Assembly: GCA_015488755.1 (NCBI GenBank) | Contig: WFNB01000093.1 | Location: 1 to 64,000, forward strand | Direction: 5' to 3' | From: Gammaproteobacteria bacterium | Lineage (GTDB): Bacteria > Pseudomonadota > Gammaproteobacteria > GRL18 | Length of the DNA stretch: 64,000 nucleotides | Part shown: positions 25,673 to 35,465 of the stretch, one piece after another | How the letters are laid out: the number at the start of each line of letters is the position of its first letter | How positions within the stretch are numbered: position 1 is the first letter of the stretch | Notes under the pieces: generated by a model | What the model was told of the DNA's origin: nothing | What the model saw: the letters and a program-made list of their open reading frames with translations, nothing else | Databases searched by the model: none | Program-made: the position numbers and the translations under genes

Positions 25673-26513
25673 AATCATACAATCATTAACCACTAATTTT
25701 GAGTCTTGTGCTCATAAAACTGATGAAGGTATTGAGTTTTGGTTGGCAAGAGAGCTACAACATTTATTAGATTATTCAGAATGGCGGAATTTTCAAAAAG
25801 TACTATTAAAAGCAAAAACCACCTGCGAAATTTCAGGGAACAGCATTCCTAATCATTTTGTTGAGGTCAACAAAACGATAGAAATGCCCAAAGGCGCAAG
25901 CAAAGAAATAGATGACATGATGCTCACTCGCTATGCCTGTTATCTTATTGCTCAAAATGGTGATAGTAAAAAAGAGAAGATAGCCTTTGCACAAACCTAC
26001 TTTGCCATACAAACACGAAAATCGGAGCTAATAGAACAGCACTTATTAGAGTCTGAGCGGGTACAAGCACGGCAGAAATTAGCCAGCACTGAAAAAGAGC
26101 TTTCGACGGTGATATTTGAGCAAACAGGGGGGAATCAAAACTTTGCCATCATCAGAAGCAAGGGTGATAAAGCATTATTCAATCACAGTACGGCGCAAAT
26201 GAAAAATAAATGGGGTGTAAAAAACAAACCTTTAGCCGACTTTATGCCCACGATTCTGTTAAAAGCTAAAGACTTTGCCACAGAAATTACTATTTTTAAT
26301 GCTAAAGACAAAAGCATGGCAACAGAACACGCCATATCCAACGAGCATGTAACCAATAACACCAGCGTCAGAAATACCCTTATTTCTCGTGGCATTGTGC
26401 CAGAAAATTTACCGCCTGAAGAAGATGTTAAAAAGGTCGAGCGAAAATTAACGGCTAATAGCAAAAAGTCACTTAAAGATAACACGGGCTTTAAAGATGG
26501 AGCAGGAAACTAA
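25662..26513 (+). CDS. dinD: DinD-like DNA-damage-inducible protein
   Basis: A 283-residue protein, close in length to E. coli DinD. It matches the family along its N-terminal two thirds: IEFWLARELQHLLDYSEWRN (BRO-N-like start), CEISGNSIPNHFVEV, MLTRYACYLIAQNGDSKK, and AQTYFAIQTRKSELIEQ. E. coli DinD is SOS-induced and can inhibit RecA filament activity. Here it is embedded in a restriction operon, between the DUF4391 gene and mod, which suggests a role in defence rather than in a free SOS regulon. I saw no obvious LexA box directly before it. Confidence 0.85.
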   Translation: MQSEIIQSLTTNFESCAHKTDEGIEFWLARELQHLLDYSEWRNFQKVLLKAKTTCEISGNSIPNHFVEVNKTIEMPKGASKEIDDMMLTRYACYLIAQNGDSKKEKIAFAQTYFAIQTRKSELIEQHLLESERVQARQKLASTEKELSTVIFEQTGGNQNFAIIRSKGDKALFNHSTAQMKNKWGVKNKPLADFMPTILLKAKDFATEITIFNAKDKSMATEHAISNEHVTNNTSVRNTLISRGIVPENLPPEEDVKKVERKLTANSKKSLKDNTGFKDGAGN

Positions 26514-26516
26514 AGA

Positions 26517-28493
26517 ATGAAAAAACTCAACATGCAAACACCCAATATCACCGAGCAAAACATAGAACAGATTGCCAAATTATTCCCCCATGTAATAACA
26601 GAAAGCCAAGATGAACACGGCAACACCCAAAAAGCCATTGATTTTGACCTGCTAAAGCAAAGTTTATCCAATGTATTAGTGGATGATAGCGATGAGCGTT
26701 ACCGCTTAGATTGGCCGGGCAAAAAAGCTTCTCTATTAAAAGCGAATACCCCGATTAACAAAACCCTACGCCCATGCCGAGAAGACAGCGTAAATTTTGA
26801 TACCACAGAAAACGTCTATATCGAAGGCGATAACTTTGAAGTCTTAAAGATTTTACAAGAATCTTATTTAGGCAAAATCAAAATGATTTATATCGACCCA
26901 CCGTATAACACAGGCAAGGATTTTATTTATAAAGACAACTACACCGCTAAAAAAGCCGATTATGAAGAAGAACTAGGCACAACGGATGAGGACGATAACA
27001 AGCTGTTTAAAAATACCGATACCAATGGCCGATTCCATTCAGATTGGTTGAGTATGATGTATGAACGGCTGATTGTGGCACGGGATTTACTGAAAGAAGA
27101 TGGGGTTATCTTTATCAGTATTGATGATAATGAAGTGCATAATTTAAGGGAGATTGGTGATGAGGTTTTTGGGGAGGAGAATTTTATTGTAGACCTAGTA
27201 TGGGAAAAGAAAAAAAAGGGAACGTTTCTATCTAAAACAATTACAAATATAAAAGAATATATTTTTGTTTACTCAAAATCTATTAATAATTTTCAAGGGT
27301 TAATAGGGGAAATTAATTCTGAAACAGAAACATACCCTTGCGTTAACGCCTCAAATAAACGTGAAATAAGAAGGGTGCCAGTTGGAATTATAAGCAAATA
27401 TAAAGAAAAAAATTACTTCCTGAAGAAAGGTTCAAAAATATCTGTAAATACTATGGATCTAATTCTACATACAGATTTAGTCATTAAAGAGGGTGTTTTA
27501 GCAGAAGAATTAGTAATTGAAGGTAATTGGAGGTATCGACAAGATTTAATGAAGTCTTTTGCTTTAAAAAAAGAACTTTATATAACGCAAGATTTATACT
27601 TAAGAAGAATTGTAAAAGAACCAAGATATAAAACATTAAAAGATTTATTGCCTAGATTGGGGAAAAATAAAGACTCTAAGTATAAAGACTTCAATATTAA
27701 TAATCTTTTTGAAGATGGCTGGGGATCAAATGAGGACGGTGAAGAAGAGCTTAGGTTATTAATGGATAACAATGGGTTATTAGAATTTCCAAAACCAGCA
27801 AAACTAATTAAAAAGATAATTACATCTGTTAGAGACGATGATCTATTAATCCTCGATTTTTTCTCTGGCTCAGCCACCACCGCCCATGCCGTTATGCAAC
27901 TAAACGCCGAAGACAACGGCAAGCGAAAATTCATTATGGTACAACTCCCCGAAGCCACCGACGAAAAATCCGAAGCTTATAAAGCAGGTTATAAAACCAT
28001 TGCAGAAATAGGCAAAGAACGCATACGCCGTGCTGGAAATAAAATAGTCGAAGAGAATCAAGATAAAGCAGGTATTGAACAGCTGGATATTGGTTTTCGC
28101 GTCTATAAAACCGCCTCCAGTAATATGAAAGATGTCTATTATCACCCTAATAAATTAAGCCAAGGTGAGCTGTTTGATTTAGCAAGCAATATCAAAGAAG
28201 ATCGCACTCCTGATGATTTACTCACTCAAGTCATTTTAGATTTAGGGCTAGAGCTGAATTTACCGATTGAGAAAAAAGATATACACGGTAACACAGTGTT
28301 TATTGTGCAAAGCAAAGCCTTAGTGGCCTGTTTTGATGACAATATTAATACTAAAATCATTGATGAAATAGCCCAATTAAAACCGTTTAAAGTAGTGTTT
28401 AAAGATGCCAGTTTTGCCGAGAGTAAAGACCGTATTAATTTAGAAGAACGCTTTAAACGCCTTTCATCTGAAACCTTGATTACGGTGATATAA
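26517..28493 (+). CDS. mod: Type III restriction-modification methyltransferase Mod
   Basis: A 658-residue beta-class methyltransferase. Catalytic motif IV, DPPYNTG, is at residues 127-133 and the AdoMet motif I, ILDFFSGSATTAHAV, begins near 445, the order expected for Mod. The target recognition domain lies between, at about 220-440; its DNA (27180-27850) is visibly more AT-rich than the flanks. Mod recognises the site and methylates adenine on one strand, and it is also needed for cleavage by Res. It starts 3 bases after dinD and is followed after 1 base by the RhuM gene. Confidence 0.93.
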   Translation: MKKLNMQTPNITEQNIEQIAKLFPHVITESQDEHGNTQKAIDFDLLKQSLSNVLVDDSDERYRLDWPGKKASLLKANTPINKTLRPCREDSVNFDTTENVYIEGDNFEVLKILQESYLGKIKMIYIDPPYNTGKDFIYKDNYTAKKADYEEELGTTDEDDNKLFKNTDTNGRFHSDWLSMMYERLIVARDLLKEDGVIFISIDDNEVHNLREIGDEVFGEENFIVDLVWEKKKKGTFLSKTITNIKEYIFVYSKSINNFQGLIGEINSETETYPCVNASNKREIRRVPVGIISKYKEKNYFLKKGSKISVNTMDLILHTDLVIKEGVLAEELVIEGNWRYRQDLMKSFALKKELYITQDLYLRRIVKEPRYKTLKDLLPRLGKNKDSKYKDFNINNLFEDGWGSNEDGEEELRLLMDNNGLLEFPKPAKLIKKIITSVRDDDLLILDFFSGSATTAHAVMQLNAEDNGKRKFIMVQLPEATDEKSEAYKAGYKTIAEIGKERIRRAGNKIVEENQDKAGIEQLDIGFRVYKTASSNMKDVYYHPNKLSQGELFDLASNIKEDRTPDDLLTQVILDLGLELNLPIEKKDIHGNTVFIVQSKALVACFDDNINTKIIDEIAQLKPFKVVFKDASFAESKDRINLEERFKRLSSETLITVI

Positions 28494-28494
28494 G

Positions 28495-29526
28495 ATGGCG
28501 AAACAACCCGAAAAAACAATAACAGCACAAGATAACACACCATTTTTGCTTTATACCACGCCTAATGGAGACGTTAAGGTTGAAATATTTATTCAAGATG
28601 AAACCGTCTGGTTAACCCAAGAAAAAATGGGGGTTCTATTCGGGGTGCAAAGACCCGCAATTACTAAACATTTAAAAAATATATTTAAAAGCAAGGAGTT
28701 AAGCGAAAATTCAGTTAGTTCCATTTTGGAACATACTGCGACTGATGGAAAAACCTATAAAACCAAATTTTATAATTTAGACGCGATTATCTCCGTGGGC
28801 TATCGTGTCAATTCAAGCCAAGCCACTCAATTTCGTATTTGGGCAACGCAAATATTAAAGGACTATATCATCAAAGGTTTTTCTATGGATGATGAACGAC
28901 TTAAAAATGGTCGGTTTTTTGGTAAGGATTATTTTAAAGAACTGCTGGAACGCGTTCGCTCTATTCGTAGCAGTGAGCGGCGAATTTATCAACAAGTAAC
29001 GGATATTTTTGCAGAATGTAGCCTTGATTATGATATGAATTCAGAGACTTCAAAAGTATTCTATGCAACGGTGCAAAATAAATTTCACTTTGCCATTACA
29101 GGGCAAACTGCCGCAGAAATTATTTATTCAAAAGCCGATAGGAATAGTCAACATATGGGATTGATGACTTGGAAAAATGCCCCGAGTGGTCGAGTGCTTA
29201 AATCTGATACGGTGATTGCTAAAAATTATTTATCTGAAAAGGATATTAAAAAATTAGAACGAAGCATCTCAGGTTATTTTGATTATATTGAAAGATTGAT
29301 AGAAAATAACACCACTTTAACCATGCAAACCTTAGCAGAGTCAGTCAATAGCTTTTTGGAATTCAATCAATATAAAGTGCTTGAAGGCAAAGGGAAAATA
29401 TCACACATCGATGCAAAATTTAAAGCCCATGCTGAATATGATGAATTTAATAAGGTTCAAAAAATAGAATCAGACTTTGATCGTGAAATTAAAAAAATAT
29501 TCGTGAATAAGGATGGTGATAAATGA
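28495..29526 (+). CDS. RhuM-family protein
   Basis: A 343-residue protein that matches the RhuM family first named in Salmonella: VKVEIFIQDETVWLTQEKMG, FGVQRPAITKHLKNIF (helix-turn-helix-like), AIISVGYRVNSSQATQFRIW, and ILKDYIIKGFSMDDERLKNG. The family is widespread in mobile and defence loci, often beside Fic or restriction genes, but its molecular role is not settled. Here it sits between mod and res and overlaps res by 4 bases, so it is coexpressed with them. DNA binding through the N-terminal part is likely. Confidence 0.88.
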   Translation: MAKQPEKTITAQDNTPFLLYTTPNGDVKVEIFIQDETVWLTQEKMGVLFGVQRPAITKHLKNIFKSKELSENSVSSILEHTATDGKTYKTKFYNLDAIISVGYRVNSSQATQFRIWATQILKDYIIKGFSMDDERLKNGRFFGKDYFKELLERVRSIRSSERRIYQQVTDIFAECSLDYDMNSETSKVFYATVQNKFHFAITGQTAAEIIYSKADRNSQHMGLMTWKNAPSGRVLKSDTVIAKNYLSEKDIKKLERSISGYFDYIERLIENNTTLTMQTLAESVNSFLEFNQYKVLEGKGKISHIDAKFKAHAEYDEFNKVQKIESDFDREIKKIFVNKDGDK

Positions 29527-32500
29527 AACTAATATTTAAATACCAAGCCTATCAACAAGATGCCACGCAAGCTGTGGTAGATTGTTTTTCAGGACAAAAC
29601 AAAGGGCAAAGAAAAGAAATTACTGATCGAACCGATATGGTTGTGCATGAAATATTTGCTAATAAAAAAATCGAGTTGTCTGCAAATGAATTGATAAAAA
29701 ATGTTCAAGCCACGCAGAAACAACAAGGTCTGAGTATCAGTAAGCAGTTATTAGGTTTAGATGACACACCCAATTTCAGTATCGAAATGGAAACAGGTAC
29801 AGGTAAAACCTATGTTTACACCAAAACCATGTTTGAGCTGAACCAAAAATATGGCTGGAGTCAATTTATTATTATGGTGCCATCGGTGGCGATTCGGGAA
29901 GGAGTGCATAAATCTTTAGAAATAACCGCCGATCATTTTCAGGATTTGTACGGTAAGAAAATCCGCTTTTCAATTTACAATACCCAAAATAAATCCAATC
30001 TTGTCAATATTAAAAGTTTTGCCCATACTACCAATATTGAAGTGTTGATTATGAATTATCAGGCCTTTGCCACCAAAAGCAAAGAGTCACGCAAGATATA
30101 TCAACAATTAGACAGCCTACAATCAGAACGCCCAATTGATATTATCAAACGAGCCAGACCTATCTTAATTATTGATGAGCCACAACGCTTTGGCAAGTCC
30201 GAAAGTCTATTTAAAGAATTTAATCCTCTGTTTGTCTTACGCTATTCGGCTACTCATAAAAAAGATAAAAAATATAATGAAATTTATAGGCTAGATGCCA
30301 TAGATGCTTATAACCAAAAACTGGTTAAAAAAATCAGGGTGAAAGGTATTGAGGTGCTAGGAAATAGCGGTACGAACAGTTATCTTTTTTTAGATGCCAT
30401 TAATATTCACCCTAAACACTACCCCACAGCCGGCCTTGAGTTTGAAATAAAGCAAAAAACAGGCATAAAAAAGGTGCTGAGAAAAATAGTAGAACAAGAT
30501 AATCTATTTATTTTATCCAATGAATTAAAGCAGTACCAAGGTTTTATCGTTAAAGAAATAAACGCCTTAAGCAATACCGTTTCATTTACTAATGGTGTCA
30601 CCATTGGCGTAGGGCAAAGTATAGGGGAGGTAGACGAGCAACATATCAGGCGGATTCAAATTCGAGAGACCATACATTCACATCTGGAAAAAGAACGGGC
30701 TTTATTTGCTAAAGGCATCAAAGTGTTATCGCTATTTTTTATTGATGAAGTGGTCAAATATCGAGACTATGATCAAGCGGATGAAAAAGGCGAATATGCC
30801 CGTGTTTTTGAAGAGGAATATCAACTCGCCATTGCTGAATGCGATTTACTTGAGGATGAATACAATCACTATTTAGATAGCCATAAGGTAGAAGCAATCC
30901 ACAAAGGTTATTTTTCGGTAGATAAAAAAGGCAAGCTGGTTGATTCCATAAAAAAAACCAAAATGGAAAAACAAAACAGTACCGATATTAGTGCTTATGA
31001 TTTAATTATGAAAAATAAGGAGCGGTTACTGAGTTTTGATGAACCGACCCGCTTTATTTTCTCCCACTCTGCTTTGCGTGAAGGTTGGGATAATCCGAAT
31101 GTTTTTCAGATTTGTACCTTAAAACATAGCCAAGCCGAAGATAACAAACGCCAAGAAATTGGTCGAGGGCTAAGAATTAGCGTCAAATGCCGTGGTGAAG
31201 CTAAAGGCTCACGCATGGATATTGCGGCACTAGAGGATGATTTTTTTGATGTGAATACCTTAACGGTGATCGCCAGTGAGTCTTATGATAATTTTTCTAA
31301 ACAATTACAGAAAGAGATTGTTGAATCACTGTCTGACAGACCTGTCATTTTGACTTCTGATATTTTAGTGGATCGTGTTCTTAGCAATGAAAAGGGGCAG
31401 CAATTTACTTTTGATAGCAAGTCTGCAATGGATCTTATCTTTAAGTTTAGAGAAAAATCTTATGTTGATGCAGATTACAAAATTACAGATGAACTTATTA
31501 AGGCTATGGAGGATGATACGGTAGAACTACCTACCGAACTCATCCCCTTTAAAGCCAGTGTTTATGAGTTAATGCAAAAAATACACACCACGGCAAATTT
31601 TCAAGCCAGTGAGGATGGTAAAGCCGATAATATTGATATTGCTGATTTTAAACCCAATGCCAATTTTGCTAAAAAAGAGTTCCAAGACCTATGGCATAAA
31701 ATCAAGTGTGAAACAGTATATAAGGTTGATTTCTCAGATCAAGAGCTCATTAAAAATAGTGTCATAACGATAGATAATAATTTATCAGTAAAAAAAGTGA
31801 CTGTTCATATTACCGAAGGTGTGCAGAAAGAAACAATCGATGAAAGTAGCTTAAAATCCAGTGACAGCATGAGGAAGACCAAAAATATTACTGAAAAAGT
31901 AGATACCTTACTGGGAGCAGTTCAATACGATTTAATCGGTGAAATAGCAAAGGAAGCCCAACTCACTAGAAAAACAGTAGCGACTATTCTACAAACAATA
32001 CGGGCTGATACCTTTCATCAATTTCAAATAAACCCTGAGGATTTTATTAAAAAAGTCTCTAAAATCATCAACGATGAAAAAGCGGCTACTTTAATCAATA
32101 ACATTGTCTACTCTAAAATTGATAGCACGTATGAAGACCAAATATTTACGGTTAATCGTTTTAAAGGTTCTTTGAACAGTAATATTTTAGAGGTGAAAAA
32201 GCATATTTATGATTACTTAAAATCAGATTCTAAAATAGAGCGTGAATTTGCCCAAGACTTAGAAAGTGGTGAGATTTTAGTCTATGCCAAGCTCCCCAAG
32301 GGCTTTAAAATCCCTACCCCTGTGGGTAACTATAACCCTGACTGGGCAATCGTTTTTGATACAAAACAATTCAAGTATGTTTATTTTATTGCAGAAACAA
32401 AAGGTAGTATGGAAACGATGCAGTTAAGAGAAATTGAAAAGAAAAGAATTGATTATGCTAAAAAACATTTTGATGCGCTAGGTCATACCGATATAAAATA

Positions 32501-32549
32501 TGATGTAATTACAACTTATCAGGATCTTAGAGATAAGGTGATGTTGTAA
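29523..32549 (+). CDS. res: Type III restriction enzyme Res (helicase-nuclease)
   Basis: A 1008-residue protein. The superfamily 2 helicase has METGTGKTYVYTKT near residue 90 (Walker A), LIIDEPQRFGKS near 218 (motif II), LRYSATHK (motif III), and SALREGWDNPNVFQICTL with EIGRGLRI (motifs V-VI). The C-terminal PD-(D/E)XK nuclease shows NYNPDWAIVF near 939 and YFIAETKG near 958. Res works in a complex with Mod and cleaves beside unmodified sites after ATP-driven communication. It overlaps the RhuM gene by 4 bases and ends the operon. All motifs are intact, so the enzyme is probably active. Confidence 0.93.
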   Translation: MKLIFKYQAYQQDATQAVVDCFSGQNKGQRKEITDRTDMVVHEIFANKKIELSANELIKNVQATQKQQGLSISKQLLGLDDTPNFSIEMETGTGKTYVYTKTMFELNQKYGWSQFIIMVPSVAIREGVHKSLEITADHFQDLYGKKIRFSIYNTQNKSNLVNIKSFAHTTNIEVLIMNYQAFATKSKESRKIYQQLDSLQSERPIDIIKRARPILIIDEPQRFGKSESLFKEFNPLFVLRYSATHKKDKKYNEIYRLDAIDAYNQKLVKKIRVKGIEVLGNSGTNSYLFLDAINIHPKHYPTAGLEFEIKQKTGIKKVLRKIVEQDNLFILSNELKQYQGFIVKEINALSNTVSFTNGVTIGVGQSIGEVDEQHIRRIQIRETIHSHLEKERALFAKGIKVLSLFFIDEVVKYRDYDQADEKGEYARVFEEEYQLAIAECDLLEDEYNHYLDSHKVEAIHKGYFSVDKKGKLVDSIKKTKMEKQNSTDISAYDLIMKNKERLLSFDEPTRFIFSHSALREGWDNPNVFQICTLKHSQAEDNKRQEIGRGLRISVKCRGEAKGSRMDIAALEDDFFDVNTLTVIASESYDNFSKQLQKEIVESLSDRPVILTSDILVDRVLSNEKGQQFTFDSKSAMDLIFKFREKSYVDADYKITDELIKAMEDDTVELPTELIPFKASVYELMQKIHTTANFQASEDGKADNIDIADFKPNANFAKKEFQDLWHKIKCETVYKVDFSDQELIKNSVITIDNNLSVKKVTVHITEGVQKETIDESSLKSSDSMRKTKNITEKVDTLLGAVQYDLIGEIAKEAQLTRKTVATILQTIRADTFHQFQINPEDFIKKVSKIINDEKAATLINNIVYSKIDSTYEDQIFTVNRFKGSLNSNILEVKKHIYDYLKSDSKIEREFAQDLESGEILVYAKLPKGFKIPTPVGNYNPDWAIVFDTKQFKYVYFIAETKGSMETMQLREIEKKRIDYAKKHFDALGHTDIKYDVITTYQDLRDKVML

Positions 32550-32682
32550 AATTCTGAGTAGATGATCAAATAATGTTAGAGAATTTAATAGAGTTCCCAA
32601 TCTTATTATAGAAAACTGGGTGTCTGAGTAATTGCTTAATAGATATAACTGAACTTTGAATTTATTTTTAAGATCATCTTGT

Positions 32683-33582
32683 CTAGAGTTCAGCTTGATT
32701 AATCAACTGACATACGGCCTTTATCCCCTGCAAAATTCTGGGTGTATGGCGCACTAAATGATCGGGGTTGACCGCATATAAACGCTTGTTCTTTACCGCA
32801 TCCAGATAAGGCCATTGTTGCCAACGTTGGAGCCATTGTTTGGAACTATCAGCCATGCCTGTGGCAATAATAATTTCTGGATTCCGCTCTAATATGGACT
32901 CAATGGTGGGTGTTAAGGTAAGTGATGGTGTTGTCGTTTGGGTCTGGGCAAAAATATTCTCACCACCACAGAGTGAAATGACTTTTGATATTAAGTGTTG
33001 TTGATTAACGCTCATAACAGGCTTATTCCAGATTTGAATAAAGGTTCTTTTTTTACGCATACTACTATCAGATTGAGCCTGTTGTAGTCTTTTTAATTGT
33101 TTTATAAATAGATCGGCCTGCTGTTCTGCGATGCTTTGAGTGCCCATTAATTGCCCTAGATGACGCATGGTTTTAGGAATATCCATCAATTCATGAGGCT
33201 CACTGAGGTAGACAATAAGCCCCAGCTTTTTTAATTGTTCAATCTGATGAGCAGGGTTGCCACTTTGCCATGCGATCACCAGATCAGGCTCTAGCATAAG
33301 AATTTGTTCCATATCCAAGGCATTGTAGCGACCCACCCGAGGCAGTTGCTGTGCTGCTGGTGGATAATCACTGAAACTGACCACGCCCTTGAGATAATCG
33401 CCTCCACCCGAAGCAAATACCAGCTCAGTTAGGCCAGGAGATAGACTGATAATACGTTGTGCTGTTTGTGCCAGATGAATGGTTTGCCCACTATCATCCA
33501 CAACGGAAATACCCTCTGCCAATACCATCGAAGCAGAGCTGATGAATAAGATAAATAATAAATAGTATTTATTGAGGGGCAT
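32683..33582 (-). CDS. btuF: Vitamin B12 ABC transporter periplasmic binding protein BtuF
   Basis: I place the start at the ATG at 33582, which shares one base with the btuD stop (TAATG) and opens a signal peptide (PLNKYYLLFILFISSASMVLAEG); a longer frame reaches 33654 but lacks this support. The mature protein of about 275 residues has the helical-backbone metal-receptor pattern RIISLSPGLTELVFA, GRYNALDMEQILMLEPDLVI and NPEIIIATG. It would deliver cobalamin from the periplasm to BtuCD. The B12 riboswitch upstream of the same gene run supports cobalamin over haem or siderophore. Confidence 0.85.
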   Translation of the reverse strand: MPLNKYYLLFILFISSASMVLAEGISVVDDSGQTIHLAQTAQRIISLSPGLTELVFASGGGDYLKGVVSFSDYPPAAQQLPRVGRYNALDMEQILMLEPDLVIAWQSGNPAHQIEQLKKLGLIVYLSEPHELMDIPKTMRHLGQLMGTQSIAEQQADLFIKQLKRLQQAQSDSSMRKKRTFIQIWNKPVMSVNQQHLISKVISLCGGENIFAQTQTTTPSLTLTPTIESILERNPEIIIATGMADSSKQWLQRWQQWPYLDAVKNKRLYAVNPDHLVRHTPRILQGIKAVCQLINQAEL

Positions 33583-34406
33583 TATGACTCTGTCTCTGCT
33601 AGTGTGGGTACAAAGAGTGTTTGTGAGTGACTGCTTACTTGCTCTATAGGACAATGGTACAGCTGGCTGAGGTTCTCACTGTTAAGAATATCTTGGCTTG
33701 CGCCTGATAAATAATGACCATCATCAAATAATAGTAATATGTGATCGCAAAAACGATAGGCGAGATTGGGATCATGGATCACCATAATGCCACATTTTCC
33801 TGCTTCGTCATTCTGAGAGGTCTGAGTTTGCGTAAACTGTCTTTTTAATAGAGACAGTATGTCCAACTGTGCCTTAATATCCAAATGATTGACAGGCTCG
33901 TCTAATAAATAATAATTAGGGTTTTGAGTGAGTAAGGTGGCTAAATTTAAGCGCCGCTTTTCGCCTCCGGACAAACTACTGATCATACGCTCACTCAATG
34001 AGGCTAGACCGACATTGTCTAATGCCTGATAAGCCAATTGCTGGTCGTGTTGACTTTCCCACTGCCAATGGTTAATAAACGGGTGGCGACCGATGAGTGT
34101 CGCCTCTAGCACGGTTGAAGGAAAATGATACTCATACTCTTGTAGCATCAGTCCCATTTCACGTGCCAAGTGACGGCGTGTATAATGATGGAGTTCCTTA
34201 TTATTTAGATGAATTGAGCCGTGCTCAATGTCGTTAAGTCCCATTAGGCTATGCAATAAGGTTGTTTTGCCAACACCATTGATCCCCATAATAGCCCAAA
34301 ATTCTCCTGCTCTAAACTGCACGTTTAAGTGCTGGCAGATTATTTTTCCTGCAATGCTTAAGCTGAGATCGTGAGTACTGAGTGTCTTGCTATTATTTAT
34401 AGGCAT
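33582..34406 (-). CDS. btuD: Vitamin B12 ABC transporter ATPase BtuD-type
   Basis: A 274-residue ABC ATPase of the FecE/BtuD group: Walker A MGINGVGKTTLLHSL, Q-loop MLQEYEYHFPS, signature SSLSGGEKRRLNLATLL, Walker B NYYLLDEPVNHLD, H-loop VIHDPN. It energises the BtuC permease from the cytoplasm. It overlaps btuC by 1 base and btuF by 1 base. The family also serves haem and siderophore uptake; the assignment to cobalamin rests on the riboswitch-led neighbourhood. Confidence 0.88.
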   Translation of the reverse strand: MPINNSKTLSTHDLSLSIAGKIICQHLNVQFRAGEFWAIMGINGVGKTTLLHSLMGLNDIEHGSIHLNNKELHHYTRRHLAREMGLMLQEYEYHFPSTVLEATLIGRHPFINHWQWESQHDQQLAYQALDNVGLASLSERMISSLSGGEKRRLNLATLLTQNPNYYLLDEPVNHLDIKAQLDILSLLKRQFTQTQTSQNDEAGKCGIMVIHDPNLAYRFCDHILLLFDDGHYLSGASQDILNSENLSQLYHCPIEQVSSHSQTLFVPTLAETES

Positions 34407-35383
34407 TATGCAGAACGCCTCAGTAAGTAGAGAAATAGGGGGACACCGATTAATGCTGTGAGTACGCCAACGGGCAATTGTTGGGGGGCTAGTAAGGTGC
34501 GAGCCAAGGTGTCGGCCAATACTAATAGTATCCCACCGGATAAGGCACTGGCAGGTAATAAAATCCGATGATCGGTACCAATAATAAGGCGCACTAAATG
34601 GGGGATCACCAAGCCGACAAAACCAATGCTACCGGCTAAAGTAATTGCCCCTGCGGTGAGTAAGGAGGATAAGAAAAAAATAATGATGCGTAATTGTTTA
34701 CTATGAATACCTAGACTACTGGCCTGAATATCACCCCATAATAAAATATTTAATTGCCGGGCAATGAATAATGAGGCGAGTAAACCGATGCTTAAAATAA
34801 GATAAGCGGGTAATAAGGGGCGATCATAGCTGAGATCACCCATGAGCCAGAATAACATGCCGTGGATCTTTTCTGGGGGGGCAATGACCAGTACAAAGCT
34901 GATTAATGCACCCCAGCCAGAGGCAAGAATAATACCCGTTAATAATAGCCGTGAAATGTTCCAACTGCCCTGATTATGAGCAAAACTAAAAACCAAAAAA
35001 ATGGATAGTAGGGCACCGAAAAAAGCACTGCTGGTGAGCATAAAACTACTAAGACCCAGTAACATAGCCAGTAAGGCGGCAAACGCTGAGCCTCCGGAAA
35101 CACCCAATACATAAGGGTCAGCCAGAGGATTTCTTAATAAGACCTGCATTAATACCCCTGCCAGAGATAATAGAGCACCCGCAGCAAAGGCTGCTAAGGC
35201 GCGAGGCAAGCGAAGTTCAAAAACGATACTTTGTTGTAAAGCAGAGGCGCTACCATTGAACAAGGATACGATTTCTTGAAATGATAATGTGCTAGAGCCA
35301 TTGGCTAAAGCGAAGAGAAAACTGATAAAAACTAGAGCAATCAGCAGACTTAAAAAGAAAAATGGGTGTTGTTTTAGAGTCAT
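34406..35383 (-). CDS. btuC: Vitamin B12 ABC transporter permease BtuC-type
   Basis: A 325-residue FecCD/BtuC-family permease with about ten membrane helices. Family blocks are FELRLPRALAAFAAGALLSL, GVLMQVLLRNPLADPYVLGV and GSIGFVGLVIPHLVRLIIG (the loop that contacts the ATPase). It forms the inner-membrane channel of the B12 importer. It starts 82 bases after btuB, with a GC-rich hairpin in the gap, and overlaps btuD downstream. Confidence 0.9.
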   Translation of the reverse strand: MTLKQHPFFFLSLLIALVFISFLFALANGSSTLSFQEIVSLFNGSASALQQSIVFELRLPRALAAFAAGALLSLAGVLMQVLLRNPLADPYVLGVSGGSAFAALLAMLLGLSSFMLTSSAFFGALLSIFLVFSFAHNQGSWNISRLLLTGIILASGWGALISFVLVIAPPEKIHGMLFWLMGDLSYDRPLLPAYLILSIGLLASLFIARQLNILLWGDIQASSLGIHSKQLRIIIFFLSSLLTAGAITLAGSIGFVGLVIPHLVRLIIGTDHRILLPASALSGGILLVLADTLARTLLAPQQLPVGVLTALIGVPLFLYLLRRSA

Positions 35384-35434
35384 TATCTTGCTTAGTATAC
35401 AGGATGAAGGGGATTATTGTGCGGCTTTTGAAAA

Positions 35435-35450
35435 CGGGGCTAACGCCCCG
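35435..35450 (-). terminator. GC-rich hairpin between btuB and btuC
   Basis: CGGGGC (35435-35440) pairs with GCCCCG (35445-35450) around a 4-base loop. On the minus strand it is followed by TTTTC. It lies 15 bases after the btuB stop. It may act as a leaky terminator that lowers btuCDF expression relative to btuB, or as a stabilising 3' hairpin. Confidence 0.5.
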
Positions 35451-35465
35451 CCGCCAATAATAATG

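Noticed and set aside
21731-32549. A BREX, DISARM or Druantia system
   Set aside because: No BrxC/PglZ, no DrmA-DrmB pair and no Druantia DruE signature was seen. Mod and Res motifs clearly make it type III restriction.
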